NCBI GenBank assembly: GCA_016841955.1
Contig: JAENYE010000001.1
Location: 322,025-386,024 of the forward strand
Source: Methanobacteriota archaeon
GTDB taxonomy: Archaea > Halobacteriota > Methanomicrobia > Methanomicrobiales > Methanoculleaceae
Reading direction: 5' to 3'
Length of the DNA stretch: 64,000 bases
Shown here: one piece after another, positions 15,363 to 27,140 of the stretch
Position numbering within the stretch: position 1 is the stretch's first letter
Layout: every line of letters begins with the position of its first letter
Translations under genes and position numbers: made by a program
Notes under the pieces: model-generated
Seen by the model: only the letters and a program-made list of their open reading frames with translations
Database searches by the model: none
What the model was told of the DNA's origin: nothing

Positions 15363-17554
15363 GGTTGACGCGCAAGTCGACACAGGCGACTTTATTCGGG
15401 GAGTTCGTCCCCACCTTCCCGAAAGTCCGGACCTCGCGGGGTTACCTCCTCGACTGGAACCGGAATCGGATCGTCCGGCAGATCGTGGAGGAGAGCCGCC
15501 TCGTGGAGGTTTTCTACGGCTACGAGGGGGCCGACGAGGAGACGGCAAAGGAGATCGCCCGGCGGGTCGAGAGGAAGATCCAGATGCTCGGGTTGCAGTC
15601 GCTCTCCGGCCCCCTGATCCGCGAGATCGTCAACATGACGCTCCTTGAGCGCGGGCTTACGTCGTATCGCAACGTCTGCACCCGGGTGGGAACCCCGGTC
15701 TTCGACGCACACCTCATCGACGTGGGGAGGGGGTTCGAGGCCCACGACAACGCCAACCTCCAGGAGAACGCCGAGACCTCGCACAAGAAGAAGGCGGACA
15801 AGATCAGCAAGGAGCAGTATCTCCTGCAGCTCCCTCCGGACCTTGCAGACCACCACCTCCACGGCGATCTCCACATCCACGACCTGGAGTACTTCGGTAC
15901 CCGCCCGTTTTGCCAGGATTGGGACCTGCGCTACTTCTTTTACTACGGCCTGATGCCCGACGGCAACGGGACGAAAGCGTCGGTCGCCGGCCCCGCGAAG
16001 AGGGCCGAGGTGGCGGTCCTCCATGCGGTCAAGGCGCTCGGCTCCGCCCAGACGAACTTCGCCGGCGGCCAGGGCTACTACAACTTCCTCACGTTCATGG
16101 CACCCTTCTTCGAGGGGATGGACTACGAGGAGATCAAGCAGTTGATGCAGATGTTCGTCTACGAGATGACCCAGATGATGGTCGCCCGTGGCGGCCAGGT
16201 GGTCTTCTCGTCGGTCCAGCTCTCCCCGGGCGTCCCCACCCTCTGGAAGGATAAACCCTGCGTCTACCGCGGCAAGGTCTGGGACGGGAACCAGGCGCCG
16301 CTCCGGACCTATAGCGAGTTCGAGCGGGAGGTCCGGCTCCTCTTCAAGGCGCTGATGGAGGTGATGCTCGAGGGGGACTACTGGGGCAAGCCCTTCTCCT
16401 TCCCGAAACCCGAGATCAGCATCGAGCCGGACTTCCTTACCGAAAACGAGGAGTTCAACAGGCAGCACCCGGACATCCCGACTTACCAGGATCTCTACCT
16501 GATGACCTTTGAACTCGCGTCCAAGTACGGCACCCCCTACTACGACAACCAGATCCCCGGCTACCGGGGCGCCGGCGAGGGGATATCGTGCTATCAATGT
16601 TGCGCATACCAATTTTCGTCGCTCGCCGACGAGGACGACGAGTTCGAGGATAAGCTCTACTTCCGGGAGGGGAAGCATTTCTCGATGGGTTCCTGGCAGG
16701 TGATGTCCATCAACTGTCCGCGGGCGGCGTACAAGGCGGAAGGCGACCAGGAACGGCTCTTTGCCGAGTTGAAGTCGTTCATGGACATCGCCGTCGACCT
16801 CTACCGGATCAAACGCCGTTGGATGTCCCTGATCCGGACGAACGGGCGGATGCCGTTTGCGATGCAGCGCCCGAAGGATCCGAACACCGGCGAGCGCGGT
16901 GCGGTTGCCGTGGACCTCGAAGGGCTCGTCTACACCATCGGCGTGGTCGGCGTCAACGAGATGGTACAGCACTTCACCGGCCACCAGCTCCACGAGTCGA
17001 AGGAGGCGTTCCGTCTCGCCGTCCGGGCCATGACCGAACTCGAGATGTACGCCCGCGAACTCTCGAAGAAACACAACATGACGATCGCCCTCGCCCGCAC
17101 CCCGGCGGAGACGACCGGCCAGCGGTTTGCGGTCGCCGACCTCCTCGACGAGCGGTTCCGGGACCACGCGCTCAAGGTCATCAAGGGCGACGCCGACCAG
17201 GCGCTCGATATGCTCGGCACGACGCTCGACCTCCCCATCTACTACACCAACGGGACCCACGTCACCCCGGGAGCCCCGGTCCCGCTCACGAAACGGATCG
17301 AGATCGAACATATCTTCTTCCCCATCGTGGACGGCGGGAACATCTTCCACGTATGGCTCGGGGAAGCGCGCCCCGATCCCCGGGGGTTGATGGAGATGGC
17401 GATGAACCTCTGCCGGACGACCCAGATTGGCTACTTCGCTTTCACCCGGGACCTGACGGTCTCCCTCAAGGAGTACCGGGAGTTCAAACCGGCGCACCCG
17501 GATAAGGCGACGACGGCCGGGGCATCTCCGGCGGCGGACCGGGCAGACGCCTGA
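15359..17554 (+). CDS. nrdD: NrdD-like anaerobic ribonucleotide reductase lacking the glycyl-radical domain
   Basis: Class III ribonucleoside-triphosphate reductase large chain, 731 residues. An ATP-cone lies at about 22-105, then the ten-stranded barrel. The finger-loop cysteines appear as SCYQCCAYQF (Cys411, 414, 415). The protein follows the family up to IGYFAFTRDLTV (about residue 701), then ends in a 30-residue Ala/Pro/Lys-rich tail. The zinc-binding Cys4 motif and the glycyl-radical motif (R-x-x-G-Y) that normally follow are absent, and neither other forward frame encodes them. The redoxin gene overlaps its start. No NrdG activase gene is nearby. It could depend on a radical domain in trans, use another radical source, or be a divergent paralogue. 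Confidence 0.88.
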   Translation: MRLTRKSTQATLFGEFVPTFPKVRTSRGYLLDWNRNRIVRQIVEESRLVEVFYGYEGADEETAKEIARRVERKIQMLGLQSLSGPLIREIVNMTLLERGLTSYRNVCTRVGTPVFDAHLIDVGRGFEAHDNANLQENAETSHKKKADKISKEQYLLQLPPDLADHHLHGDLHIHDLEYFGTRPFCQDWDLRYFFYYGLMPDGNGTKASVAGPAKRAEVAVLHAVKALGSAQTNFAGGQGYYNFLTFMAPFFEGMDYEEIKQLMQMFVYEMTQMMVARGGQVVFSSVQLSPGVPTLWKDKPCVYRGKVWDGNQAPLRTYSEFEREVRLLFKALMEVMLEGDYWGKPFSFPKPEISIEPDFLTENEEFNRQHPDIPTYQDLYLMTFELASKYGTPYYDNQIPGYRGAGEGISCYQCCAYQFSSLADEDDEFEDKLYFREGKHFSMGSWQVMSINCPRAAYKAEGDQERLFAELKSFMDIAVDLYRIKRRWMSLIRTNGRMPFAMQRPKDPNTGERGAVAVDLEGLVYTIGVVGVNEMVQHFTGHQLHESKEAFRLAVRAMTELEMYARELSKKHNMTIALARTPAETTGQRFAVADLLDERFRDHALKVIKGDADQALDMLGTTLDLPIYYTNGTHVTPGAPVPLTKRIEIEHIFFPIVDGGNIFHVWLGEARPDPRGLMEMAMNLCRTTQIGYFAFTRDLTVSLKEYREFKPAHPDKATTAGASPAADRADA

Positions 17555-17567
17555 CCGCGATCATACC

Positions 17568-17573
17568 TTTTTT
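17568..17573 (+). terminator. Poly-T terminator after nrdD
   Basis: A run of six T residues 14 bases after the stop codon, followed by a further TTTT; typical euryarchaeal oligo-T termination. Confidence 0.45.
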
Positions 17574-17639
17574 GGTTTTGCGGGGAGATTCAGATAGGAA
17601 CCGCCTGCCATGGGGCAACGGCGGTGCGTGAGGCCATCC

Positions 17640-18671
17640 ATGATCGATCTGACGACGCCACTTCTTGCCATCGATGTCGGCAGGGGCACCCAGGACATCC
17701 TGGTCTACGAGCCCGGCCGGTCGATCGAGAACAGCATCAAACTGGTCCTCCCCTCCCCGACCGTGGTGGTGGCGGAGAAGGTCCGGCAGGCAACCCGGGC
17801 CGGGCTCCCGATCTTCCTGGACGGGTACCTGATGGGCGGCGGCACGAACACCGGCGCCATACGGGAGCACCTGGCCGCAGGCCTCCCCGTCTACGCCACG
17901 CCGGGAGCCGCCGGAACCCTCCACGACGATCTCGCGCGGGTGCGGGCGATGGGTGTTGAGATCCGGGCCGTCCCCCCAGAGGACGCGGTGACCATCCGTA
18001 CCACCGATTACATGGCGCCGGAACTGCAGAAAGCACTCTCCCTCTTCGGCGTGGATTACCCGAAGAATGTCGCGATTGCAGTCCAGGACCACGGCTACTC
18101 CCCGCACCGCAGCAACCGCATCCACCGGTTCGAACTGATGCGGGAGCAGCTGGACGCCGGCGACTGGGACCTCCTCTCGCTCGCTAGCGACCCCCCGCTC
18201 GCCGATATGACCCGGATGCAGGCCGTCCGGCGTCAGGTACCGGGCGCGCTCGTCACCGATACCGGGCCGGTCGCCCTCATCGGGGCGCTCTGCGATCCTC
18301 TCGTGCGGCGCATGGCTGATACAGGGGTTATCCTCGTCAACGTCGGGAACGGGCACACCCTCTGCTTCACCCTGAAAGGAAGGGAGATCTACGGCCTCTT
18401 CGAGCATCATACCGGCGCACTCGACCCCGCAAAACTGCAGCACTACATCTGGCGGCTCGCCGACGGCACGCTGACCTCGGAGGAGATCTTCGACGACGGC
18501 GGCCACGGGGCGGCGGTCAGAAAGCCCCTCGTCACCGATGCCGTGGTCGTCACGGGCCCGAACCGGCTCCGGCTGCTGCCGAAGGCATACCAGGCGGCAC
18601 CCTTCGGGGACATGATGCTCTCGGGGTGCTTCGGGCTCGCGTACCTCTGGAAGAGGTTTAGAGAAGGGTGA
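17640..18671 (+). CDS. DUF1786 family protein (ASKHA-like N-terminus)
   Basis: Conserved archaeal protein of 343 residues. The opening PLLAIDVGRGTQDILVYE looks like the phosphate-1 loop of the actin/hexokinase/Hsp70 fold. A second glycine-rich loop, VGNGHTLCF, lies at about residue 240. Databases often label this family as a putative pyruvate formate-lyase activating enzyme, but there is no radical-SAM CxxxCxxC motif and only three cysteines, so I do not accept that name. I start at ATG 17640 (GTGAGG upstream); ATG 17610 is in frame. It follows the radical-domain-less NrdD, which may be coincidence. Function unknown. Confidence 0.75.
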   Translation: MIDLTTPLLAIDVGRGTQDILVYEPGRSIENSIKLVLPSPTVVVAEKVRQATRAGLPIFLDGYLMGGGTNTGAIREHLAAGLPVYATPGAAGTLHDDLARVRAMGVEIRAVPPEDAVTIRTTDYMAPELQKALSLFGVDYPKNVAIAVQDHGYSPHRSNRIHRFELMREQLDAGDWDLLSLASDPPLADMTRMQAVRRQVPGALVTDTGPVALIGALCDPLVRRMADTGVILVNVGNGHTLCFTLKGREIYGLFEHHTGALDPAKLQHYIWRLADGTLTSEEIFDDGGHGAAVRKPLVTDAVVVTGPNRLRLLPKAYQAAPFGDMMLSGCFGLAYLWKRFREG

Positions 18672-18790
18672 GGTCTGTTCGTACTCCTGCTTCCGCACAT
18701 TACAGTCTCATGCTCTGAGTTTCTCCAGCGGACTGAACAGTCGAAACAATTAAAGAGCCCAGTGCAGTGGACCGTGGGAGTATCGCGTCT

Positions 18791-18828
18791 GGGGGAGGGG
18801 CTGACGGGGAGGGGGAAACCCCCTCCCC
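18791..18828. other. G-quadruplex-prone tract merging into a 10-bp perfect hairpin
   Basis: Four G-runs (18791-18795, 18797-18800, 18806-18809, 18811-18815) with loops of 1-5 bases fit the quadruplex pattern. The last two runs also form a perfect 10-bp stem with C-runs 18819-18828 around an AAA loop. It lies between two convergent genes at the left edge of hairpin array locus 3. Confidence 0.6.
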
Positions 18829-18840
18829 TGTCTCCAACTC

Positions 18841-19037
18841 GCACCTGTGGTGCTCGAACTCCACCTGCCCTCGCACCTAGCGGTGCTCATGCTCCGGACG
18901 TCCCGTCCGTCGCACCCTCCGGGGCACGCGTCGCAACTCGAAAACCCTCCGGGTTTTCTCAAGCTCCGGCCCTGCGGCCCGTCGCAACTCGAAAACGCTT
19001 CGCGTTTTCTCGAACTCCTTCCCCTACGGGGAAGTCG
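18841..19037. repeat. Modular hairpin array, locus 3 (largest)
   Basis: At least seven tiny hairpins with fixed linkers: GCACC-TGT-GGTGC (18841), linker TCGAACTCC; GCACC-TAGC-GGTGC (18873), linker TCATGCTCC; GGACG-TCC-CGTCC (18896); GAAAACCC-TCC-GGGTTTTC (18940), linker TCAAGCTCC; GGCC-CTGC-GGCC (18968), linker CGTCGCAACTC; GAAAACGC-TTC-GCGTTTTC (18991), linker TCGAACTCC; TTCCCC-TAC-GGGGAA (19019), then GTCG. The stop codon of the minus-strand secreted-protein gene lies in the loop region of the last hairpin. Stems vary completely while linkers stay constant. Confidence 0.8.
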
Positions 19038-20472
19038 TTTCCCCAAACAACCCCCGGAAGAACTCCATGATCTGGTCGAACGGCGACGACGAGGACGCGG
19101 ACCGGTCTCCTTCCCCGGCCCCCCCTTCCCCGGCATAGACTGCCGCTATCTCCTCCATCCCCAGATCGCTTAAGGCCTCAAGGTGCCCGATAGCCCCGGC
19201 AACGATCGTGTCGTGGCCGACGCCCCGCGCCCACGCCCCGGCCATCGTCTCCGACGGGCGGAGCGTCGAGTCCGGGATGCCTGCAAGCGTGTAGAGTTCG
19301 GGGAGGGAAGACTCCTCTGCCACGCCCGCGTCCCCGTCGGGACGGATGGCGAGCACCGGGTCAGAGACGCCCGTCGAAGGTATCTCCTGGTCGCCGGCAA
19401 AAGCGTACGCCCGGAAGGCGAAGACATCCGGGTTCGACGTCAGGTTGGTGACCAGCCGCTCCTCGGGGAGAGTGAGGTTTGCAAGCGTCAGCCTCCCGGT
19501 GCGGGTGACGACCGAGAACTCCCAGACGCCGCGTTCCCCGTCCCCGAGACCCGGGGGCTCGCTGGTCCGGGTGATCTCGTAGACTCCGGTCTCGCCCGGC
19601 GGCGGCACCAGGACGACATAGGCCGGGTTATCCCCCGTGACCGTCAGGTTCCTTGCCTCGACCGTCACGGTGACGGTGAACGTCTCCCCCTCGAACACCG
19701 CCCGCGGGTGCCGGCCGCCGAGACGCATGGCCGGGTCGAGGAGCCAGTCGAGGTTCGCGATCTCCACCCCGCTCCGGGTGAGGGCGACGTCCTCAGGGGT
19801 CCGGTCGAGGAGCACCCCGACACCCTTGACGAGCAGGCCGTCGCGCGGCGCGACGGCCCCGGACAGTACCCCGGCCTCGTTCCCCTCAGGCGTGTACGGC
19901 GATGCAGGGTTGACGAGCTGGTGGCCGCTCTGGACCAGCGGCCGGTCGTGAGAATAGTGTGCTTTTGCCATCGTCGCGCTCGGCCGTGGGGGGGCATACC
20001 GCTCCAGGGTCGGTGTCGGGCTCCCGGTCTCCTCCGTCTCCTCGTCGTCGGAGTCGTCGACGTATGCAGTCTCCGTCGCAGCAGGTTCCGGGGAGGGTGT
20101 TGCATTCGGGGACGGCGTGGCCGTCAGCGCCTCCTCCGCCTCCTCATCACCGGCATCGTCGGCGCTCGTGATCTCTGCTCCGGTAAACTCCGACAGGGTT
20201 GTTGCGGTCGGGGAAGACGTGGTCTCCCCGGTTATCAGGGAGAGGGGCTCCCTCTCCACTACGACCTTTTCGTCCGTTTCTTCAGGTGTCGGGGTCTCTG
20301 CAGACGTGCCCGGCGCCTTCGCAACGGTGGATTTCTCGTCGCCGATCCCTTCGTCCGATGAATTTCCGGTGCCGTTCTCCCCGGCGTCAGGGAGGGCGGA
20401 CGCGAGGGAGGCGACCATACCGATACAGATCACCAGAACCACGGATGTGAGAAGAAGGTACCTCAACGGCAC
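19024..20472 (-). CDS. Secreted protein with low-complexity acidic Ser/Thr/Pro stalk
   Basis: Unrecognised 482-residue protein. Residues 1-26 form a signal peptide (hydrophobic core LLLTSVVLVICIGMVASLAS). Residues about 30-165 are low complexity, rich in Thr, Ser, Pro, Glu and Asp, with repeats like PTPEETDE and ATPSPNATPSPEP, as in heavily glycosylated stalks. From about residue 170 the sequence becomes globular, with beta-rich segments such as GETFTVTVTVEARNLTVTG resembling an Ig-like extracellular domain. The end FDQIMEFFRGLFGE is amphipathic; I see no C-terminal membrane anchor or PGF sorting motif. The stop codon lies in hairpin array 3. A minus-strand TATA (TTTATATC) lies near 20590. 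Probably cell-envelope or extracellular. Confidence 0.6.
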   Translation of the reverse strand: MPLRYLLLTSVVLVICIGMVASLASALPDAGENGTGNSSDEGIGDEKSTVAKAPGTSAETPTPEETDEKVVVEREPLSLITGETTSSPTATTLSEFTGAEITSADDAGDEEAEEALTATPSPNATPSPEPAATETAYVDDSDDEETEETGSPTPTLERYAPPRPSATMAKAHYSHDRPLVQSGHQLVNPASPYTPEGNEAGVLSGAVAPRDGLLVKGVGVLLDRTPEDVALTRSGVEIANLDWLLDPAMRLGGRHPRAVFEGETFTVTVTVEARNLTVTGDNPAYVVLVPPPGETGVYEITRTSEPPGLGDGERGVWEFSVVTRTGRLTLANLTLPEERLVTNLTSNPDVFAFRAYAFAGDQEIPSTGVSDPVLAIRPDGDAGVAEESSLPELYTLAGIPDSTLRPSETMAGAWARGVGHDTIVAGAIGHLEALSDLGMEEIAAVYAGEGGAGEGDRSASSSSPFDQIMEFFRGLFGETTSP

Positions 20473-20734
20473 CGCCTCCGGTATCCGGGAACTCCATGCA
20501 CCCTGTTCGCCGGTTCTGCTGCAGATGGCGCAGGCTTCACTATCCGGGCGGATCCTCCGTTCATGGGAGTCTCATGGAGCACACACCGATATAAATAATT
20601 TCTGGATATGAGCCCGCTCGAAACCTCCCGCGCGGATCAGCCCCGGGAGAACTTTTCCAGAGATCGGTGTACCGTCCCGGAACTACCCATCATCAGGAGA
20701 GTTGCAGGATGACTATGACAAAAAAAGAGAACGT

Positions 20735-21184
20735 TCAGGCAATCTCGTTCGGCGCCAGCTGGACATCGGCGATGTCGTGCTGTCGCTGAGCAAGAACCTT
20801 TGCCTTGAAGATATTCTTCCCCGCTTTGCCGATGGCAAGGCCCCGGTCCTCGTCCCGAACCTCAATAAGGGCGACCTGCTGATCCTCCTCGTCGGTGTCG
20901 AAGTCGATACCGGTGACCTGAGCAGGGAGGAAGCAGTTCCGGAGGAACTGACTCGGGTCTGCGGAGTATTCCACGACCTCGATCCTTTTGCCCATCACAT
21001 CGGAAGCCTTCTTGATGCTCGACCCGCTCTTGCCGATGGCGAGTCCCATGTCACCCGGATTGATCACGAAGATGATCCGCTCGTTGCGGTTGTCAACGAT
21101 ACAATCGCGGCTGCCCGCGCCGGTAAGGCTCTCGAACTGGGAGATGAGGCGCATGCACTCCTCAGTCAGCGTGACCTGTGGCAT
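20735..21184 (-). CDS. nusA: NusA-like transcription factor with two KH domains
   Basis: Archaeal NusA homologue of 149 residues, shorter than bacterial NusA because it lacks the N-terminal polymerase-binding and S1 domains. Two KH-type RNA-binding motifs are visible: GLAIGKSGSSIKKA (about 47-60) and GLAIGKAGKNIFKA (about 114-127). It ends the RNA polymerase operon, three bases after rpl30e. It presumably acts on elongation or termination. The next 262 bases downstream (20473-20734) hold only the promoter of the secreted-protein gene, so the str-type ribosomal genes (rps12, rps7) that often follow nusA are not here. Confidence 0.93.
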   Translation of the reverse strand: MPQVTLTEECMRLISQFESLTGAGSRDCIVDNRNERIIFVINPGDMGLAIGKSGSSIKKASDVMGKRIEVVEYSADPSQFLRNCFLPAQVTGIDFDTDEEDQQVALIEVRDEDRGLAIGKAGKNIFKAKVLAQRQHDIADVQLAPNEIA

Positions 21185-21187
21185 TGT

Positions 21188-21475
21188 CTACACTCTCGCA
21201 GCATTCAGGATATCGGATTCACCTGGCTCGACTACGGCAAGCGCACTGACGACGTACGGCCTACCGCAGGCTTTCCCGAGCTGGACACTCGAGCCTTCGT
21301 AGACGTAGACAGGGATATCAGTCTCGTTCACGAGATTTTTGACAGATTCCGGGCTGTTCTTGGCCACCACGACAAGTTTTGCCTTGCCCTCCTCGATGCA
21401 TTCCCGGGTCTTGTTCTGACCCAGGAACACTGTACCAGTCTTCACGGCTTTACGTAGTGAAGCATTAAAGTCCAT
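21188..21475 (-). CDS. rpl30e: Ribosomal protein L30e
   Basis: 95-residue L7Ae/L30e/S12e/Gadd45-fold protein of the large ribosomal subunit. KLVVVAKNSPESVKNLV and the glycine-rich LGKACGRPYVVSALAVVEPG are typical of L30e. Its place between rpoA2 and nusA is the classical archaeal arrangement, with gaps of only 11 and 3 bases, so it is cotranscribed with the polymerase genes. Confidence 0.95.
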   Translation of the reverse strand: MDFNASLRKAVKTGTVFLGQNKTRECIEEGKAKLVVVAKNSPESVKNLVNETDIPVYVYEGSSVQLGKACGRPYVVSALAVVEPGESDILNAARV

Positions 21476-21486
21476 AGATGATTCTC

Positions 21487-25304
<3,818 letters not shown>

Positions 25305-25325
25305 AGTTTGAAACTGCCCCCTCTC

Positions 25326-27140
25326 TTATACCATATCGTCGAGTCTCAGGCGGGGAGCAATGCCCATGCTCTTCATCTCGTCGAGGAGAAGTTTGAAGGC
25401 GTAACTCATCTCGACAGGGTAGATGTCGGTCTCGCCGCCGCAGGCAAGGCACCTCGTGACCTTCCTCTTCCGGTCAAGCATCGCCACCATGCCGCACTTC
25501 GCGCAGACCCACTGGGTCACCTTATCCGACTCGTCAAGCAGCCGCTCTTTCAAGGCCATGGCCGCACCGTGACCGATCATCACATCCCGCTCCATCTCAC
25601 CGAACCGGAGACCACCCTCACGGGCACGCCCTTCGGTCGGCTGGCGGGTGAGCACCTGCACGGGACCGCGCGACCGCGCGTGCATCTTGCTCGATACCAT
25701 GTGGTAGAGCTTCTGGTAGTAGATGACGCCGATGTAGATGTCTGCCGCAAACTGCCGGCCGGTGATCCCGTCGTACATCACTTCGCGGCCGTTGTGGGCG
25801 AACCCGAGTTCCTTGAGCGAACTCCGAAGGTCCGTCTCACGTTCGCCGCGGAACGCTGTCGCGTTGATCCGGTGGCCCTCGAGAGAGCCGACCTTGCCAC
25901 CCAGCATCTCGAGCATATGCCCGATGGTCATACGGCTCGGGACGGCGTGCGGGTTGATGATCAGGTCGGGCGTCATGCCCGACTCGGTAAACGGCATGTC
26001 CGCCGAAGGCTGGATCAGCCCGATAACACCCTTCTGCCCGTGCCGGGAAGCGAACTTGTCGCCCACCTCCGGGACACGGAGATCACGGGTCCGGACTTTG
26101 ACGAGGCGCGAGGAGTTCTCGCCCTCGGTGATGATGACGGTATCGACGATACCGTGCTCGTTGCTCCGCATCGTGACCGAGGTGTCGCGCCGCTTTTCGA
26201 CGGCGATCAACTCGCTCGTAGGTTCCTCTAGGAATCTCGGGGGGGAGGTCTTGCCGATCAGCACATCCTTCTCGCGGACGATCGTCTCGGGATTGATGAC
26301 GCCGTCGACGTCCAGGTTCGCGTAGAACTCGGCGCCGTGCGCGCCGGAGACCTCTTCGTCCGGGATCTCGATCCGGTCGACCTGGCCGCCGGGGTAACGC
26401 CGTTCCTCGCCGTCGTAGGTGCGGAAGAAGTGCGAGCGCCCGAGGCCCCGGTCGATGGATGCCTTGTTGATGATCAGCGCATCCTCAATGTTGAACCCCT
26501 CGTAGGAGATGATGGCGACGACGAAGTTCTGGCCTGCGGCCCGCTCGTCGGAGCCGATCACGTCGGAGGTCTGGGTGTAGGTGAGCGGTTTCTGGACGTA
26601 GTGGAGCATGTGCCCCCGGGTGTCGGGGCGAAGTTTCATGTTCGAAGCACCGAACCCGAGCGCCTGCTTGACCATCCCGGCGCCCATGGTGACACGGGGA
26701 CTGGCGTTGTGCTCGGGGAACGGGACGTGTGCCGCACCGATACCCAGGATGAGCGAGGGATCGATCTCGAGATGCGTGTGCTCGGGGGTGAGGTCCGCTT
26801 CGTTGATGGCGATGAAGAGGTCTTCCTCCTCTTCGGCATCCACAAACTCGATCGAACCCTTTCGCACCACGTCGGCGAAGGTCATCTCGCCGTTTCTGAG
26901 GCGTTCGATGTCATCGCCGGCCACCTGGGGTGTGCCGTCCCGGACCACGATCAGGGGGCGGCGTGCTCTGCCGCGATCGGTGTGGACGATGACATCGTTG
27001 TTGAACTCCTTGTAAGAGACGTTGACCTCGGAAGGGATCTCGCCGCGCCGGCGCATATCGCGCATCCGCCCGACCAGTTCCCGGGGGTCATCCACGAGCC
27101 CGATAAGAGCTCCGTCAACGAAGACACGCGACTGTTTCAT
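25326..27140 (-). CDS. rpoB1: DNA-directed RNA polymerase subunit B'
   Basis: C-terminal piece of the split second-largest subunit, 604 residues. Conserved features include [31 protein letters not shown] (nucleotide-contacting region) and the C-terminal zinc motif CAKCG...CLACGG before the final clamp segment ending [11 protein letters not shown] 27140 overlaps the stop of rpoB2 by four bases. The B'/B'' split is characteristic of many euryarchaeal methanogens. Confidence 0.98.
   Translation of the reverse strand: MKQSRVFVDGALIGLVDDPRELVGRMRDMRRRGEIPSEVNVSYKEFNNDVIVHTDRGRARRPLIVVRDGTPQVAGDDIERLRNGEMTFADVVRKGSIEFVDAEEEEDLFIAINEADLTPEHTHLEIDPSLILGIGAAHVPFPEHNASPRVTMGAGMVKQALGFGASNMKLRPDTRGHMLHYVQKPLTYTQTSDVIGSDERAAGQNFVVAIISYEGFNIEDALIINKASIDRGLGRSHFFRTYDGEERRYPGGQVDRIEIPDEEVSGAHGAEFYANLDVDGVINPETIVREKDVLIGKTSPPRFLEEPTSELIAVEKRRDTSVTMRSNEHGIVDTVIITEGENSSRLVKVRTRDLRVPEVGDKFASRHGQKGVIGLIQPSADMPFTESGMTPDLIINPHAVPSRMTIGHMLEMLGGKVGSLEGHRINATAFRGERETDLRSSLKELGFAHNGREVMYDGITGRQFAADIYIGVIYYQKLYHMVSSKMHARSRGPVQVLTRQPTEGRAREGGLRFGEMERDVMIGHGAAMALKERLLDESDKVTQWVCAKCGMVAMLDRKRKVTRCLACGGETDIYPVEMSYAFKLLLDEMKSMGIAPRLRLDDMV

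Noticed and set aside
15392-17497. Antisense open frame of about 700 codons over nrdD
   Set aside because: Composition is Val/Leu/Arg/Asp/His-rich as expected for a reverse-strand shadow, and the sense strand encodes a clear NrdD-family protein.
17640-18671. DUF1786 protein as a pyruvate formate-lyase/NrdD activating enzyme
   Set aside because: No CxxxCxxC radical-SAM motif and only three cysteines; the name seems to be a legacy database label, although the place beside nrdD is tempting.
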